A stretch of 64,000 nt of DNA, taken from NCBI GenBank assembly GCA_902702965.1, contig CACRXP010000045.1:135191-199190 (forward strand). The letters are read 5' to 3'. The position numbers were made by a program, and so were the translations under genes. Origin of the DNA: Spirometra erinaceieuropaei. Lineage: Eukaryota; Platyhelminthes; Cestoda; Diphyllobothriidea; Diphyllobothriidae. Below the pieces are notes generated by a model. That model was not told where the DNA came from. It saw nothing but the letters and a program-made list of their open reading frames with translations, and ran no database searches. Of the stretch, positions 21,830 to 33,461 are shown piece after piece (position 1 is the first letter of the stretch; each line of letters starts with the position of its first letter).

Positions 21830-22300
21830 AGGTCGACTGATTTTTAAGGCGGGATCGTTTTATGCAAAAAACTCTTCTTCCGTTAGAACATACCATAATA
21901 GCAGAATAGACAATAGCTAAAAGCCCAGACACGCGTGTTTCGCCGATATTCTGCCGCTGCATGGCACAGTCGCGAGGGGTTCGGCTCTTCAGTGGGTCTC
22001 CCAGCATTCCCCGTCTGTTTTCTGGTAGATACTCCGGTTTATAAATTGTCGCTTTTTAACTTCCTCAGAAATTAACTGCTAACTTGGAGTAGGCCGAAAT
22101 TTGATGCATGAATATCTGGACCGAAGTCCATCAGCCACAACACGATAACGGCGTAGTATTCATTAACCGCCGACAGGCAGCTAGTAGCGCTAGTAGATAC
22201 CATAATAGCGGTACAGATACTAGTATAAACACGTCTACTTCGCGTTAGCAGTTAATTTCTGAGAAAATTAAAAGGCAACAACTCTTCTTCCGTTAAACGA
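21830..22300. repeat. Dispersed repeat RF, copy 2
   Basis: Second copy of the repeat at 19697-20270, same orientation. It too is bracketed by a short direct repeat: ATACCATAATAGC occurs at about 21890 and 22198. The short motif CAACTCTTCTTCCGTTA recurs at its ends (about 21870 and 22278). Confidence 0.6.
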
Positions 22301-24230
22301 AGACGTAACATATTAAAATGCTGCATCTCTTTTAAAGACCTCAAAATAATTCGCGCGTATTGGGTGCTCGGATTCATGTTCTTCAGCTCACATTTTATCC
22401 ACTTCGAAGGTTTAATATTGGCCTTCGGCTTAATCCGACAGCAGAAGCACTCATGTCTTCCTGTGTGGGACATAATCTCCAGAAGTGTGTTGGGGGACTA
22501 CCAGACTTGGTCCAACAATTGCTAAACACTCGTGAACACATTTCTCAAGTAGATGCGATATAGCTTATGCCTCCTTATCTTCTATAGAAATATACTTCCA
22601 AACTGCAAAATTACTTACTTAAAAGAGCTGAAAGCCACTTTAGGCCTATGGACTAACGTTACTAGGATTCAAACCCGAGCTACTGGGAGTTGGTGATGCT
22701 ACTTAGAGCGAGTTGCAGGATAAAAAGTTAAATGCCTCTGGCAGGACATTAAACAAAAAACAAATATTGAGGGGCACAACTTTACTACTTACTGACCAAT
22801 GCAACAAACTCGTTTCGAGCAAAACGAAGTTGCCTACTTATGCTCATTCTTTTCATCCGAATGTGACTTATTCTTCAGCCAAATCCGGACGGCACTTTCC
22901 AGTTGTAAAGCCCCATAATGGTATATTTCCCGATAAAACAATTCTCTGTAATAAATGTTAGAAGTTCGCAAGTTGGCGCTGAAAAGTGACGAGAACTTAG
23001 CGGACAGAAGCGTGTGAACAAATACAAATCCGTCTTACCGCGGAGGTGTTCCTAGGGCAAAAATTGACGGACTGGTCAGGTGAGTGAGAAGTAAGTAAGT
23101 AGGGCTATTTGCCCCAGATAACGACGTAAAAATAAAGCTTTATTACCTGCGTGTAGTCAGCAGACCCAACTGCTGCTATTTGGGTCTAACATGATCTTTT
23201 GCGATATATTTAAAACCACACCAGAAGCATGTGACGCAACGTCTTAGGCTTTATTACCGCAATCTTGATGATCACTTCGCGGCATCTCAGACGTTGAGCA
23301 GTTTAGGCCTTAACCTAACGTACTCAGGAAGAAACACTTTCTTCCGCAAAATATATTTTTCAGACGCATTGTAAAAAAGTAAAATTCGACAATTTTTGGC
23401 GAAAACCAAGACTGCTTTATGCCCCAGAAATTTTCTATGTTAATAAGTGTCCTAGACTGCATCTTCGGTTTACGAATGTTTCTTCGGTAAAGAACATCAG
23501 TATATGCGAGGAGAATTTACTTAAAAACTCTCACCAACCAGAAACCGCATTGAAAACCCGCATTAAGCAGGTGAGACAAGACGGAGATAAAAAGTCATTT
23601 TTGCGCTGCTCAGTTTCTGTTAATTCTTAAAATAAAAAACAAACCGGGTTGCTTTAGCAGTTTCCGAGATTTTTTCAAAATTAAGACGGCTATTTTATAA
23701 TATTTTTTAAATCGTAGGCCAAATACTAAAAGAAAGCAAAGAGAAGGTGTCGTTTTGTTTTTGGCATAAAAATTTTCATTATTCGTTAGAGAGGTTAGCC
23801 CATACGCCGGCAAACTCTTTCAGTTTTTTGATCTTACTTCGGAAAAAAGGTTGACGAAGTGGACGTTCACTGGCGATAAATTAAAGCAGATCACTTTATT
23901 AAGCGATGCCTACTAGAAGATATTTTCTTCTGACCACAAGTATCTTCGAGGCACATGTTCGTTGTGGATCCCAGTCTCTTATAAAATTACGTTTCGCGTT
24001 CGGGGGAATTCAAAAATATGGCCCAAGCCATCACCAGTACAAAACAAACATTCAAACACTTATAAATTGTAAAAAATGTTTCAAGAACTGCCTAGATTTG
24101 AAGGTTTTGTCACAATGTGACATTTTGGACAGTCAGTTGGGAACATAGAAAACGGCATAGGACTGACAGTCATTTTAGGGACGCTCCAAAACTCCTCATT
24201 GTCGCGTTAAGCATAGAAGAATCAAAGATG
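22301..24230. other. No recognisable gene
   Basis: About 1.9 kb. A B-box-like GGGTTTGAATCC on the minus strand near 22670 hints at an eroded tRNA-like SINE, but no A-box partner is convincing. No coding frame is recognised. Confidence 0.35.
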
Positions 24231-24235
24231 AAGAT

Positions 24236-24396
24236 ATGAGCACTGGAACAAGACATTTTCTGGCCAGCCATTTTGGATTCTCGCTCGAACCCATCTTCAG
24301 TGGCAGTCGCGGATAAGGGCTGACCGTGACTGTCTCTGATGATACGTTCGAGTAATAATTCGAAACGTCAGGCCACTAAACTTGTTCCAGTGATCG
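24236..24396. mobile_element. PLE terminal hairpin with hammerhead-like core
   Basis: Two inverted copies (24236-24296 and 24333-24396) of the PLE terminal segment meet head to head with about 36 bp between. The plus-strand arm has CTGATGA at 24336-24342 and GAAACGTC at 24362-24369, the conserved parts of a hammerhead ribozyme, then ACTAAA and CTTGTTCCAGTGATCGC. The minus-strand arm is decayed (CTGAAGA; AAAATGG). No protein-coding part remains. Confidence 0.6.
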
Positions 24397-24399
24397 CTT

Positions 24400-25620
24400 A
24401 TCCTTCTTCTTCTTCTTCCTCTAAACTACTTCCAAAAGCTGCTTCTAGAGAGGAATCTGTTTACTCAACACCACTTAAGACCTCTTAGCATGCACCCTTG
24501 TTAGGTGCTCCTGCCGGAACAAGCGGCCATCTCAGGCAAGATCACACCGTTCAAACGGATGACGTGACTCGTGAACCTTTCTTTAAATGCCCTGATCTTA
24601 TACAGAATAGGTTACCAGGTAATTTTATCAATAACCACTGACACGGTCGCGCTGTAAGTCAACTTTAAGTAAAAGAGTAGATAGCATAACTCATGAAATT
24701 TAAATCATTAGCTCGGGAAACCTTAAACACTGCGCATTTGACTCGTCAAATTAACTTGTCCCAGAAAACACGCTTTTCACAAATGCTATATGTCCCAAAT
24801 TTATTTAATAAAAGGTTAACAGTTGTGCGCGCACATAATTGCCATCTCAGACTGAGATGATTTCCCATGACAATAACTACCATAAGCCATATACACTCAT
24901 TAATGCGTACTTCCCTGTTAGGAGGCATTATTTTAATTAGGAGAGATTTATCAAATGACCGTCCCTAGCTTCACAAGTCACGTAAGACTAAATGTAGGAA
25001 AGCATAATATTTTTGGAGAAGCAAATCTTCGTTCCCTTTCGAAAAACTCATATTTGTACATTTGCGAAAGTGTGTGCCCTAAAATGCTGAAATGACGCCT
25101 ACAAACAATCTTCTGTTCTAATAAACGCGGAATTTACAAGTTTGAAAGGTCCATTATCGGGCAGCCATTTTGATTTTTGAACAAATAATAGGGCAATTTT
25201 TTATGGTCACAGTATTGGCAATATAAGCAATATATTAGTGATTGCACGGTCACTCCCTGATAAATGTAAAATAATATAGCGGTTCTTAGAAGTAAGCATA
25301 TCTGTCGAAAGAGATTCCGATTAAGAGAGAAAAAGCGGGTTTATGACTAATGGATGCGAATGTTCGAGTTTCAGGTGTTTAGATGACTAAAGAAGAGGCC
25401 TAATCGAACGGCGCAACAGGTTTCTTACTATTTTAGGTTTTCGAACTCGTGAAGGGGTCCATTATTAGAGATGGTAGCCAAAACGGAAAAAGCAACCGTG
25501 ATAAGGGACACCGGCAAATCAAAGATCATTGACACAAGTATGGAGATAACTGCGAAGGCCTACGTAAACCGGTGCCAAATCGATACATCGAATGTCTGAG
25601 TTCGTATCCAAGGTCAAGAC
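24400..25620. other. No recognisable gene
   Basis: Begins with a short CTT repeat (about 24403-24418). The rest shows no gene or repeat that I can name. Confidence 0.4.
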
Positions 25621-25629
25621 TTCAATCAT

Positions 25630-26690
25630 TTTTGACTCCAGAAGAAAATGAGGTCACTGGAACGAGAAGTTTCTCGGCCTGGCGTTTCGGATTCCCTCTC
25701 GAACCCAACATCAGATACGGTCGCAGAAAAAGGCGATAGGGACACAACGTACGCAGTATTTGTATGGCGCGTTGTCAAGGAAACCACATGCCCGCTATAC
25801 TAGGCAGTACTCGCGTTCATCGTCTGAGATCGCAGTTGATGCGATAATTGCCCGGTGGTCCGCATCCGAATCATTAATTGTCGTGATTTCACCAACGTTA
25901 ACGGTTTTTTGGTGTGACGATTACTCGGCAATTTTGCTTGCTTTCACCGGATTTCTCGTCCCTCGCACCCTCCCTGCGTGGCTAGAAATTTTGCTAAGGC
26001 GAAATCGCAGTGCAGAATAGTGAAACGGAGGGTTACTGCGCTCGTTACTTGAATGCAGGTCGGAGAACCATGACTTATATAGCTCACGGCCCCGGATGCG
26101 AATGGCCGAGCATGCAGCAACAGTGAGGAGAAAAGAAGTCAACTCCCGGATCGTGGCTAATTCAATGGGACCTGGCTTTATCTTCACGTTTGATGAGGCC
26201 GAGATCCTCGCAAGGGGCGAAAACTGCGTAGGCCATGACCTACTTGAGTCACGGCTCTCCAACCCGCATTCAACTGACGAACTCAACTACACTTAGCTTC
26301 CATCTTCTCTGTTGTGATTTTGCCTAGGCAAAATTACTAGCCACGAGGGGAGAGTGCAAGTGCCGAGTTGTCCTGTGAAAGCAAGCAAAATTGTCGACTA
26401 TTCGTCACTCCAAAAAACCGGCAACGCTGGTGAAATCAGAACAATGACTTGGGAGCAGACCAACAGGTAATAATCACATCAACTACGATCCCAGGCGGTG
26501 AAAAAGAATATTGTTAGATATAGTGGGCATCCGGTTTCCTTGACAACCGCGCCCTACAAATACTGCGTGTATTGTGCCCCTATTGCCCTTTTCTACGACC
26601 GTATCTGATGATAGGTACGAGCGGGAATCCGAAACGTCAGGACAATAAATTTCTTGTTCCAGCGATCGCATCTTTTTCTTCTGAACTGCC
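25630..26690. mobile_element. Fold-back PLE derivative with ribozyme-like cores at both ends
   Basis: About 1.06 kb with long imperfect inverted arms (roughly 400-500 bp each). Outer ends: inverted hammerhead-like core at 25681-25714 (CTGATGT, GAAACGCC on the minus strand) and an intact core at 26605-26638 (CTGATGA, GAAACGTC on the plus strand), followed by ACAATAAA. Inside, the end of the PLE GIY-YIG endonuclease ORF occurs on both strands. Plus strand 26096-26296 reads MRMAEHAATVRR, ILARGENCV and DLLESRL. The minus strand (25960-26060) reads RELYKSWFSDLHSS and SHAGRV. It is two opposed PLE 3' ends, not an active element. Confidence 0.75.
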
Positions 26691-26816
26691 TCCTAGAACT
26701 CGCCTGCTTGCTATTATCAACAATTTTCGACTTGTCCTGCATCCGGCATGAGCGATTATTTCAACAGTTGTGACTTTGAACTCAAGTTCTGTTTCGTAGG
26801 TGTGTACAGCCACTTT

Positions 26817-27540
26817 TTATAATTCATCACCCAGTCGCGCAACCAGTCCATATCCATCCATGCGCGATCCGAAAACACGTTCAGTCTGGCCTACATAGTT
26901 ACAAGGGCAGCTTAGGCACAGGATATTGTATAATACTCCAGACTGCCCCTTGGGACTAAGTCGACCTTTGATTTTCATGAACATGCCGCGAGTGGTAACT
27001 TTGGGTCGGCGTGCAGTTCCAACACCTAGTTCCGCAACAATCCACCTAGTCGCTTCAGGGACCTACTAAATGCATGGTAGGGCTTACCATACCTTTGATG
27101 CTGTTTCTGTTTGAGTCCTCCTGAACCGAACACGGATTATAAACGCTTTCGCATCGCCATTCGGCTTAAAAAGTTGTTGGGCATGGGGTGCTTTTTCCTC
27201 CGACTTGCTACAATGGGTCCGGATCCGTTTGAAAAGCGTTCTCACACAACTTGGTTTGTGAGGCACTGAATGATTTTAGTGAAGTATATGTCAGGGAAGA
27301 TCCCGTTGGGCATGTTATGAAAGTCTTGCAGCATTTTTGTTCCGACGAGAATAAATGTGTCGTGGGCGTAACGGCGCCAGAAGCTCGATTCGTGTTGACT
27401 GAAGACAATCTTTCATTGCTCTTGTAGGACCAGATCTGCCAATAAACCAGAAAAAAGCGAGCTCGTTGGAATTCCATTTATTTGCTCATAGGTTTCTCTA
27501 GTGGCAAAAGCTCTATCAAGAACTTTTAGGGAAGTGCGTA
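26817..27540 (-). pseudogene. Penelope-like element RT and GIY-YIG endonuclease (broken)
   Basis: Minus strand, 5' at the right. RT part: YEQINGIPTSSLFSGLLADL (from 27490), a stop in LQEQ*K, SFWRRYAHDTF where active PLEs have YVDD (YAHDT at 27356-27370), then FHNMPNGIFPDIYFTK. In another frame the linker reads HKPSCVRTLFKRIRTHC (about 27260). Near 26830-26970 the endonuclease reads SGVLYNILCLSCPCNYVGQT with CxxC-like cysteines and the YVGQT GIY-YIG motif, up to TAA 26817-26819. Order RT, linker, EN is that of PLEs. At least one frameshift, a nonsense codon and loss of a catalytic Asp make it dead. Confidence 0.85.
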
Positions 27541-28495
27541 AGCGGTCAAGATGTCTAAGTTTTATCCATCACTTTAAAAAAGGCAAGGGACGCGAACATT
27601 AATCAGCAAAATAACTTAGATAAGTACTATTTAAAATTAAGAAATTACTAGAAAAGGTTTTCCTAGTAATCAAGAGCACCTTAATCGCAGGGTTTCCTTG
27701 TGGAACTCTGTTTTCCAGTTGAAGCATTTCATGTTTAGATGAATTCAAAATGATGACATAAAGCTCACTTTAAATAAAAAGAACGTTCACAAACTCACTT
27801 ATTTCGTAACTTCACTGTAGATCTGCCTTTTATGAAGGCCTTGAGAAAAAAACTGCCATTTTGCACAACTGACTGATAATAATGGAAACGGCAGACAGTA
27901 AGTTTAAGAAAGAAGAATTCTCCTGACACATGGAGAGTAATATGTTTACGGTCTCATCGACAATTCATATATCAAAGTCATAATCACTGATTTGTCCCTG
28001 CACGTGGGGCACTTGAAAGTGCTTTCTCCCGTTATATCTCCATGAGCGAAATCAAGCAAATATTCGAGTGGTCGGCATTGCCCAAGTCCATTTGGGTCAA
28101 AATAAATTGTTCGAAATCAGCCGCTCGATGTCTATCTTCCATCTGTCGCTGACTGTTATTACGGTGTATCATTCCCCCTCCCCAAAAATCGGAGCTACAG
28201 CATATTTGTTCATTTTTCCGGATCGTTTTATTCATTATTTCAATAGCAATATAAACTCACAGAGCTAGGGGGAATTTATCAGAAGCAGACGTATGTTTGA
28301 TAAATTGTCTATTGAATTCTCGAATGGCAATTTTCATAACAACATTTCCGTTCTACTTAACAAATTATGATTCCCAACCGACACAATATTACTTTACGTG
28401 ATTTTTTGTATTTAAATTTAGCCGAAGGCTACTCATCACTATTTTGAGCACTTGGCCAATACTTTTTGGCAGGTTCCTGAAGTACTAGGCATATT
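27541..28495. other. No recognisable gene
   Basis: Upstream side of the antisense PLE; its N-terminal RT region could lie here in decayed form but I cannot trace it. No other feature was recognised. Confidence 0.4.
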
Positions 28496-28499
28496 TCAT

Positions 28500-28965
28500 G
28501 CATTGAGCAATTTTTCATGTGTTAAGTATCATACTGTAAAGAAACAGCAACTAACTCCTTCCATCTGCTTTCTAATACCTTCGCGGTCCCTTAAATACTG
28601 TATCAAATAATATCCACCACAGGTTATTATTAGGCGAACATCCTTCAGTCAAGAAAGTAGTTCGGCCTCCACTCCCATATATTAGTCAATGAGCTCGGCG
28701 ATTTGAACTACAGCACCACTACCAAGGTGTTGCGAGTAATTTCCCTCAGATAGAAGTAGAAGTCAGGAGCCTTGAGTTTCCTTCGCATCCTTATGTCTTT
28801 CTTCTGCGTGACCAGTGTCGTCCTCTTCGTGACGTTGGTGCGGGCTGAGATGGTTGGGGGTGATAACAGATCCGTCATGTACCGATTGTTGTCGGATAAG
28901 GCGTAACTTACGCCCCCGGATGTCGAAAGGTACTCCGCTATCAGCAGTATCTCAGGAAAAAATCA
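28500..28965 (-). repeat. Dispersed repeat RD, continuous copy
   Basis: On the minus strand this segment matches 34805-35070 and then 36015-36260 of the plus strand in order. Landmarks: TTTCGACATCC, ATTACGCCTTAT or TTACGCCTTAT, CTTGGTAGTGGTGC, GCCGAGCTCA, GGGAGTGGAGGCC, TTTCTTGACTG, ATTTGATACAGT, TTTACAGTATGATAC. No domain recognised. It gives the uninterrupted form of the split copy. Confidence 0.7.
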
Positions 28966-29485
28966 TACGTAACCGTTGTTAGCAATGGTATTTGGTCTGC
29001 CTACGTCTTAGCGATTCCGCCTAAGCCCGTCTTATAGGAGCGTTTTGTGAGTATTTCCCGTGGATGCGTAAATAGCGCACTTCTGGAAGCGCTGTTACGC
29101 CTCTTGTTGTTCGTCAAATGAACTCGTGGAAGGAGTTGCAGTCGTGGGAAGCCCTGCCCACCACCATCATTAGCCTTGACGCTGACTAGTCTACAGTTAG
29201 AGGGAACCCCTCTGATAAGAGAGGTGACCCGACTGAATAGAGGCAGCATATAGGGCCATAGAGTGTCAAACGAACGACTGCCGCTAGGGCGTGCGTTCAA
29301 GTTTAAGCCAGAAATATACGTGGTGTTGCAGCAGGCGTCCGGAGAAGAGTCATCAAAAAACTTCTGGTAATTTTCAGAAAAATGTCGAAATCCTGACAAC
29401 GGCATTCAGGAGAGGAGATAATTTTCCGTGCTGATAACATTTCAGCCTACGGGGGCCTTTTCTGTCCCTTGAAATTCAAGAGACA
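28966..29485. other. Unassigned, with a 134-codon minus-strand frame
   Basis: 29001-29405 (-) is open for 134 codons. It lacks any familiar motif and its composition is not convincing as a gene. Confidence 0.3.
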
Positions 29486-29489
29486 TGAT

Positions 29490-29905
29490 CAATAAGTCTC
29501 CACGAACGACGACGTCCACTCTGTGCCCCGCAGCATGCCAGACTCATGGACAGTGACTTGCGCTTGAATAAGTCTCTAGGGGTGGCCGACTTGCACAGAA
29601 CCTACCGCACTCTCAGGACAGAGTAAAGAAGACCGAGCTCGGGATTGGGCGCAGTGACTGACAGAGTTAGACAAGGGCCACTAAACGCCTGATCCGCGCG
29701 ATAAGAGTCGGGGTTTCATAGAAACGAGAGAGTCTGGGGTCTCAACTGAGTGGCAGTGCCATAGAGGCCGTTGTCTTCTGAATCTCTGTCCTGAGAGGAG
29801 GGCCGCCTTACCTCGTCAGTTGTCAGTCTTCCAAGCCACAAATGTTAGTGTACCGTGATAACTTAAAAGCGCATCAGATTTTTTATGGTGGGGAAATATG
29901 TGGTA
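29490..29905 (+). repeat. GC-rich repeat RC, diverged copy
   Basis: Starts with the RC landmarks (GTCCACTCTGTGCCCCGCAG, GTGACTTGCGC, CTACCGCACTCTC, CAGAGTAAAGAAGACCG). It ends with the tail block also seen inverted at 56290-56370 (GTCTTCCAAGCCAC, CACCGTGATAACT-like, GCGCATCAGATT). This shows the two ends belong to one family. Confidence 0.5.
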
Positions 29906-30880
29906 AGTGCCGTGAGGACGGAGTCCGCAGAGTGGACCTCAATTTCCTCTTCCTATCCCAGGCACCAGTCCAATGCCCAAGGCGGCCAGTCATCTGGTGC
30001 GGCGATTGGACCATCACCGATCAAGAATTTTTTAGACGTCGTTTGTTGCAAGTATGGATGTCGGTTTACAAAAAAGCTTGGAATCAGATGTGAGAAAGGA
30101 ATGGGCTAGAAGCATAAAATTAAATTTTGTGAGTATTAAAATCAAGTACCTTACCTCGAAAAGGCAGGGTGAAGCAAGAGGATACGAAGGAATGCTCGGG
30201 GAATTGTCGACAATCCGCATGTTCTATAGCATTCCTAATTGACTGGAGGAGAGTTAACCTTCTGTGGCATGGTCGTCATAACTGTCTAACAAAGTCGCCG
30301 GTTTGAAGAAAATGGCCGATGATTTCGTACAGCAGAAGTGATTTTAAGTTGTCCTCTCCTCGAAAACTGTGTTTTTTTATTAAACATCTCTAGCGCCCAG
30401 AATCCATAGTCGTGATAGTTCGAGAGGTTTTACCACTGTAGAATGTTGTACAGGGACATCAGCGCAGTCTGTGGATGATAATGTGCATTGCTCATTAGAG
30501 AACAGGGTATTTTGTACTGCGTCTTCTTGCAAATATTTCTTTGGATGCCCGCCTTCTTCGAAGTGATTTGTATGACCTCCCTACTTTGGATGTGCAGGTG
30601 GCTAACCTTGGGGTTCGTCGGTGTTTCCTGAAGGTTCTACATCGTTCTATGAGCAGACTTTATGGGTTTTTGATAGGAAACAACTTCAGCAAATTGCCTG
30701 AACTACACGACCTTCCTCCGTTTAATCTGTCATGAACTGGTCTTCTTCGCTTTGGGTCGTTGCCCTCCTAATTATCACCTGTCCGTTCTACTCTTCTCTC
30801 GTTTGACCAATTTAACCGGTCATCTGTACACACTGAGGCATTACAGTGTCTTTCTGTTCTACAGCAAACTGTAAGGACAC
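29906..30880. other. No recognisable gene
   Basis: Overlapping short frames (29842-30093 +, 30541-30735 +) without known motifs. A short CACCAGTCCAATG / CGATTGGAC-like inverted pair lies at about 29962-30012. Confidence 0.35.
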
Positions 30881-30884
30881 AACT

Positions 30885-31075
30885 GTGTCTGTGACGAAGG
30901 GACCACGGCCGCTGGAAAAAGAGATTTATTCGTCTTTCGTTTCGGATTCCTGCTCGAACCCATCGGATACGGGTATTCATTGATGTCTCTGGCTATTGGC
31001 TCGAGCAGGATTCCGGAACGTTAAGCGAATAAGGCTCTTTCTCCAGCGCTCGTGTCCCCCTCGTCATGACTGCTT
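30885..31075. mobile_element. PLE terminal hairpin, ribozyme core decayed
   Basis: Inverted copies of the PLE terminal segment, 30900-30970 and 30985-31060, separated by a few bases. The minus arm retains the GGGTTCGAGCAGGAATCC stem and GAAAC but lacks CTGATGA. The plus arm reads CTCGAGCAGGATTCCGGAACG, also without the core. Flanked by the GCTCTTTCTCCAGCGCTCGTGTC landmark of PLE ends. Confidence 0.55.
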
Positions 31076-31079
31076 CCTG

Positions 31080-32320
31080 GGACTCGTCTTTTCGCTTCTA
31101 TTTACAACTCTATTTGTTAGCCGTAAGATGGTTGTCGTCAAGTCCAAGTATTTGCCTTTGGCCTTCCTACAGAGTTTGGTCTACGGCACAGGGCCTCCAC
31201 ATCCATGTACAATGATGTCAAGAGTGAGGGAGAACGAGCTTCTGCCTCCTTTTTCCACGGCGATCTGGATGTTTGTGTTCACCGAGCTGGATACGTCTTT
31301 GAGGAGCCCCCATGACTTGTCGTCAACGAAAGGAAACGGGAGTTTTGTTGATATTAACTAACCACCAGAAATCCTACCCGTTGGCAGTCGATTTTCGGCA
31401 GTCGGCGCACTGATCTCACGCTTACCCACTAGGTTTTTAAGTAACCAAACTCACGTAGACAAAAATACGAAGACTGCTTCGGACAACAACATGGCAGTCG
31501 ATGTAAGGAATCTGCAACATTTGACAGTTCGACTCCTGGCAGGGGGGAACTAAGATTACCAGGCGCGAATAACGACGATGAAGGCTGAAACTGTTAATTT
31601 AGATAGGTGTAGGGTGTGGAGGTTTCCCTTTAGGAGTGACAAGCAGCCCCATGTGTCCCGTTACAGGCGCTGGTAGCTCCAAGCGGCCCGTACCTGGTAC
31701 ACAACTCTCATCTGTGGCTCCCTGAAACTAAGGTCTGCCAAGCGGCCACACCCCCTAACCGCCCCGATCTGTATGCTAAAATAGATCAGAGTAGCCGGTA
31801 TGGTGTGTCCCACATCCGGTAATGAGCTTCCTTGTCTCCTCTTCCCCCATTTAAAAGTCCTCTCGGTCCTGGAAAATCACGTCTCCTACCTTCTGACCGT
31901 GGTTCGTCGATGTTAAATGACGCGGTCGAAAAGCAATGCGATTTTCGTAGATCTGCTTTTGCATATTAGTGGCACGTTTGAGACTATACAATGCTGGCAC
32001 GTCCAGTGTCATTTCTATTGATAGTGAGTAGGTCTTATAGTCTCCTAAATCGAACACCCACTGAGTAGTGTTCGTGAAACATCGACAAATGATGCAGGCA
32101 AGTCAACAGCCCCGAATATCAGAATTTTTGCCCGGAAAAGATCTACGTAGGTGAGGGATAGCTTACGCAAGTCGAGATCAGTCTTCGGCAATTGAAGAAG
32201 TGATGTTTAATAGGAGTTTTATTGCACAAAAGACCCACTGGTAGCGGAAGGACAGGTACAAGGAAGAGTCGATGATGCTGACGATGCGATTGGATGATAT
32301 GCCTCAAGGTACGCAAGAAT
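31080..32320. other. No recognisable gene
   Basis: About 1.2 kb. Open frame 30996-31361 (+) starts inside the PLE hairpin and has no known domain. No repeat family recognised. Confidence 0.4.
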
Positions 32321-32321
32321 C

Positions 32322-32780
32322 TGCTATGTCATAATCAGCAAGCCATGGCCCTCGCAGCCTGGTCTGCGCTGGCAATTCTTGGTTCCCTCCCAGTAGATGT
32401 GCTTGCGCACCCACTGGGTATACAGGTCGTGAGCATGGCTGCCCAGTCATCCTCCTCCTCCTTCTGACCCGTCGTGGTGTTGTTGTTGTTGGTGAAAGAT
32501 CCTGGTCAGGTGTGTGTTGTGGACCAGGGGTTGTGGGGCGGCAGGCCTAGGTGGGGGTCCGGCCATGCCAGCCACCTGCGCCCTCCCCAACCTCCGGTCT
32601 TCTTGACTCTGTCTTGACACCGGGTCCAGGTGGGGGAGGTGGAGGGAATGCGGTAGACGCTGAGCAAGTCTACCCACACTGCAAACGAATTCACGCTCAA
32701 GCCGCCGTGCCTGCTTTAAACTTGCTGTGGAGCACACGGTAGACATCGTCGCCTGCGATGGTCGAACTCTCGGACGATAT
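32322..32780 (-). repeat. GC-rich repeat RC, copy
   Basis: Good copy in minus orientation. Landmarks as written on plus: CAGCAAGCCATGGCCCTCGC, GAGCATGGCTGCCCAGTCATC, GTGGACCAGGGGTTGTGG, CTTCTTGACTCTGTCTTGAC, GGGTCCAGGTGGGGGAGG and AGACATCGTCG. It is non-coding; the frames on both strands are shared by chance between copies because of the GC-rich sequence. RC has no clear Pol III boxes and its class is unknown. Confidence 0.65.
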
Positions 32781-32841
32781 GAGACAGGATTCGATACACG
32801 CAAGTAAGGCGGGAAGGACGTGCGGAACCGGGCCCGTTTGA

Positions 32842-33461
32842 TCAGTCAACTGTAAAGTGGCGCTCTATGATAGCTTTAGAACCAGGAAGGCTAATGAGTT
32901 TAAAACGGTTCTTAGGACAGAGTACAATGTTCTCAAGACGAATCATTACCACGTTCCCAGTGCCTCCAGAGACGGGCGCTGTCACATCAAAATTGTGTTT
33001 CCAAGAACCGAACACGAGAAACTGCGAAACAAAAGTTGGAAATTGCCGCATCCGCGTGTCTATTGGGAGGACATGACCTAGATATTCATTACACAGCCGA
33101 AGTGCGTTCCCACAGCAGATCTCAGACACCAGTTCTCGGCACATCGCTGCTTCCAGACAGCACCAGTGCAGTTTCCGCTCGGTAAAGGTAGTCATCCCTG
33201 TCGGACGCTGGTGCACAGCAGCCTAAAATGCTGTTGAAAGCCCGCCCATTCAAGCAGGACTGACAGCATGCGCCGTTTGGTGCACTTTTTAATAACGTAG
33301 TGTGTGCAGTCCTTTCTCCAGCTCCTCGATGTCCGCAGACCTCTCCTAAAAGGAGTATTACGAAAATGGTGTGCGTTTCTCGGCTTAAACTTACAGACTG
33401 CAATCCGTATTCTGTGGGGTCGCAGCAAACGCTGAGCATTGCTGACAATGTTAGATTTCAA
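32842..33461 (-). other. Unidentified open frames, possible exon remnant
   Basis: Two overlapping minus-strand frames, 32842-33216 (124 codons) and 33192-33461 (89 codons), in sequence that matches no repeat in this window. Neither has a motif I know. A third frame, 33122-33448, is also open. Included as the best candidate for unique sequence between RC and RD; coding status uncertain. Confidence 0.2.

Noticed and set aside
25921..26286. 121-codon minus-strand frame as an independent gene
   Set aside because: Its C-terminal part is the PLE endonuclease tail (RELYKSWFSDLHSS) and its N-terminal part is the shadow of the opposite PLE arm.
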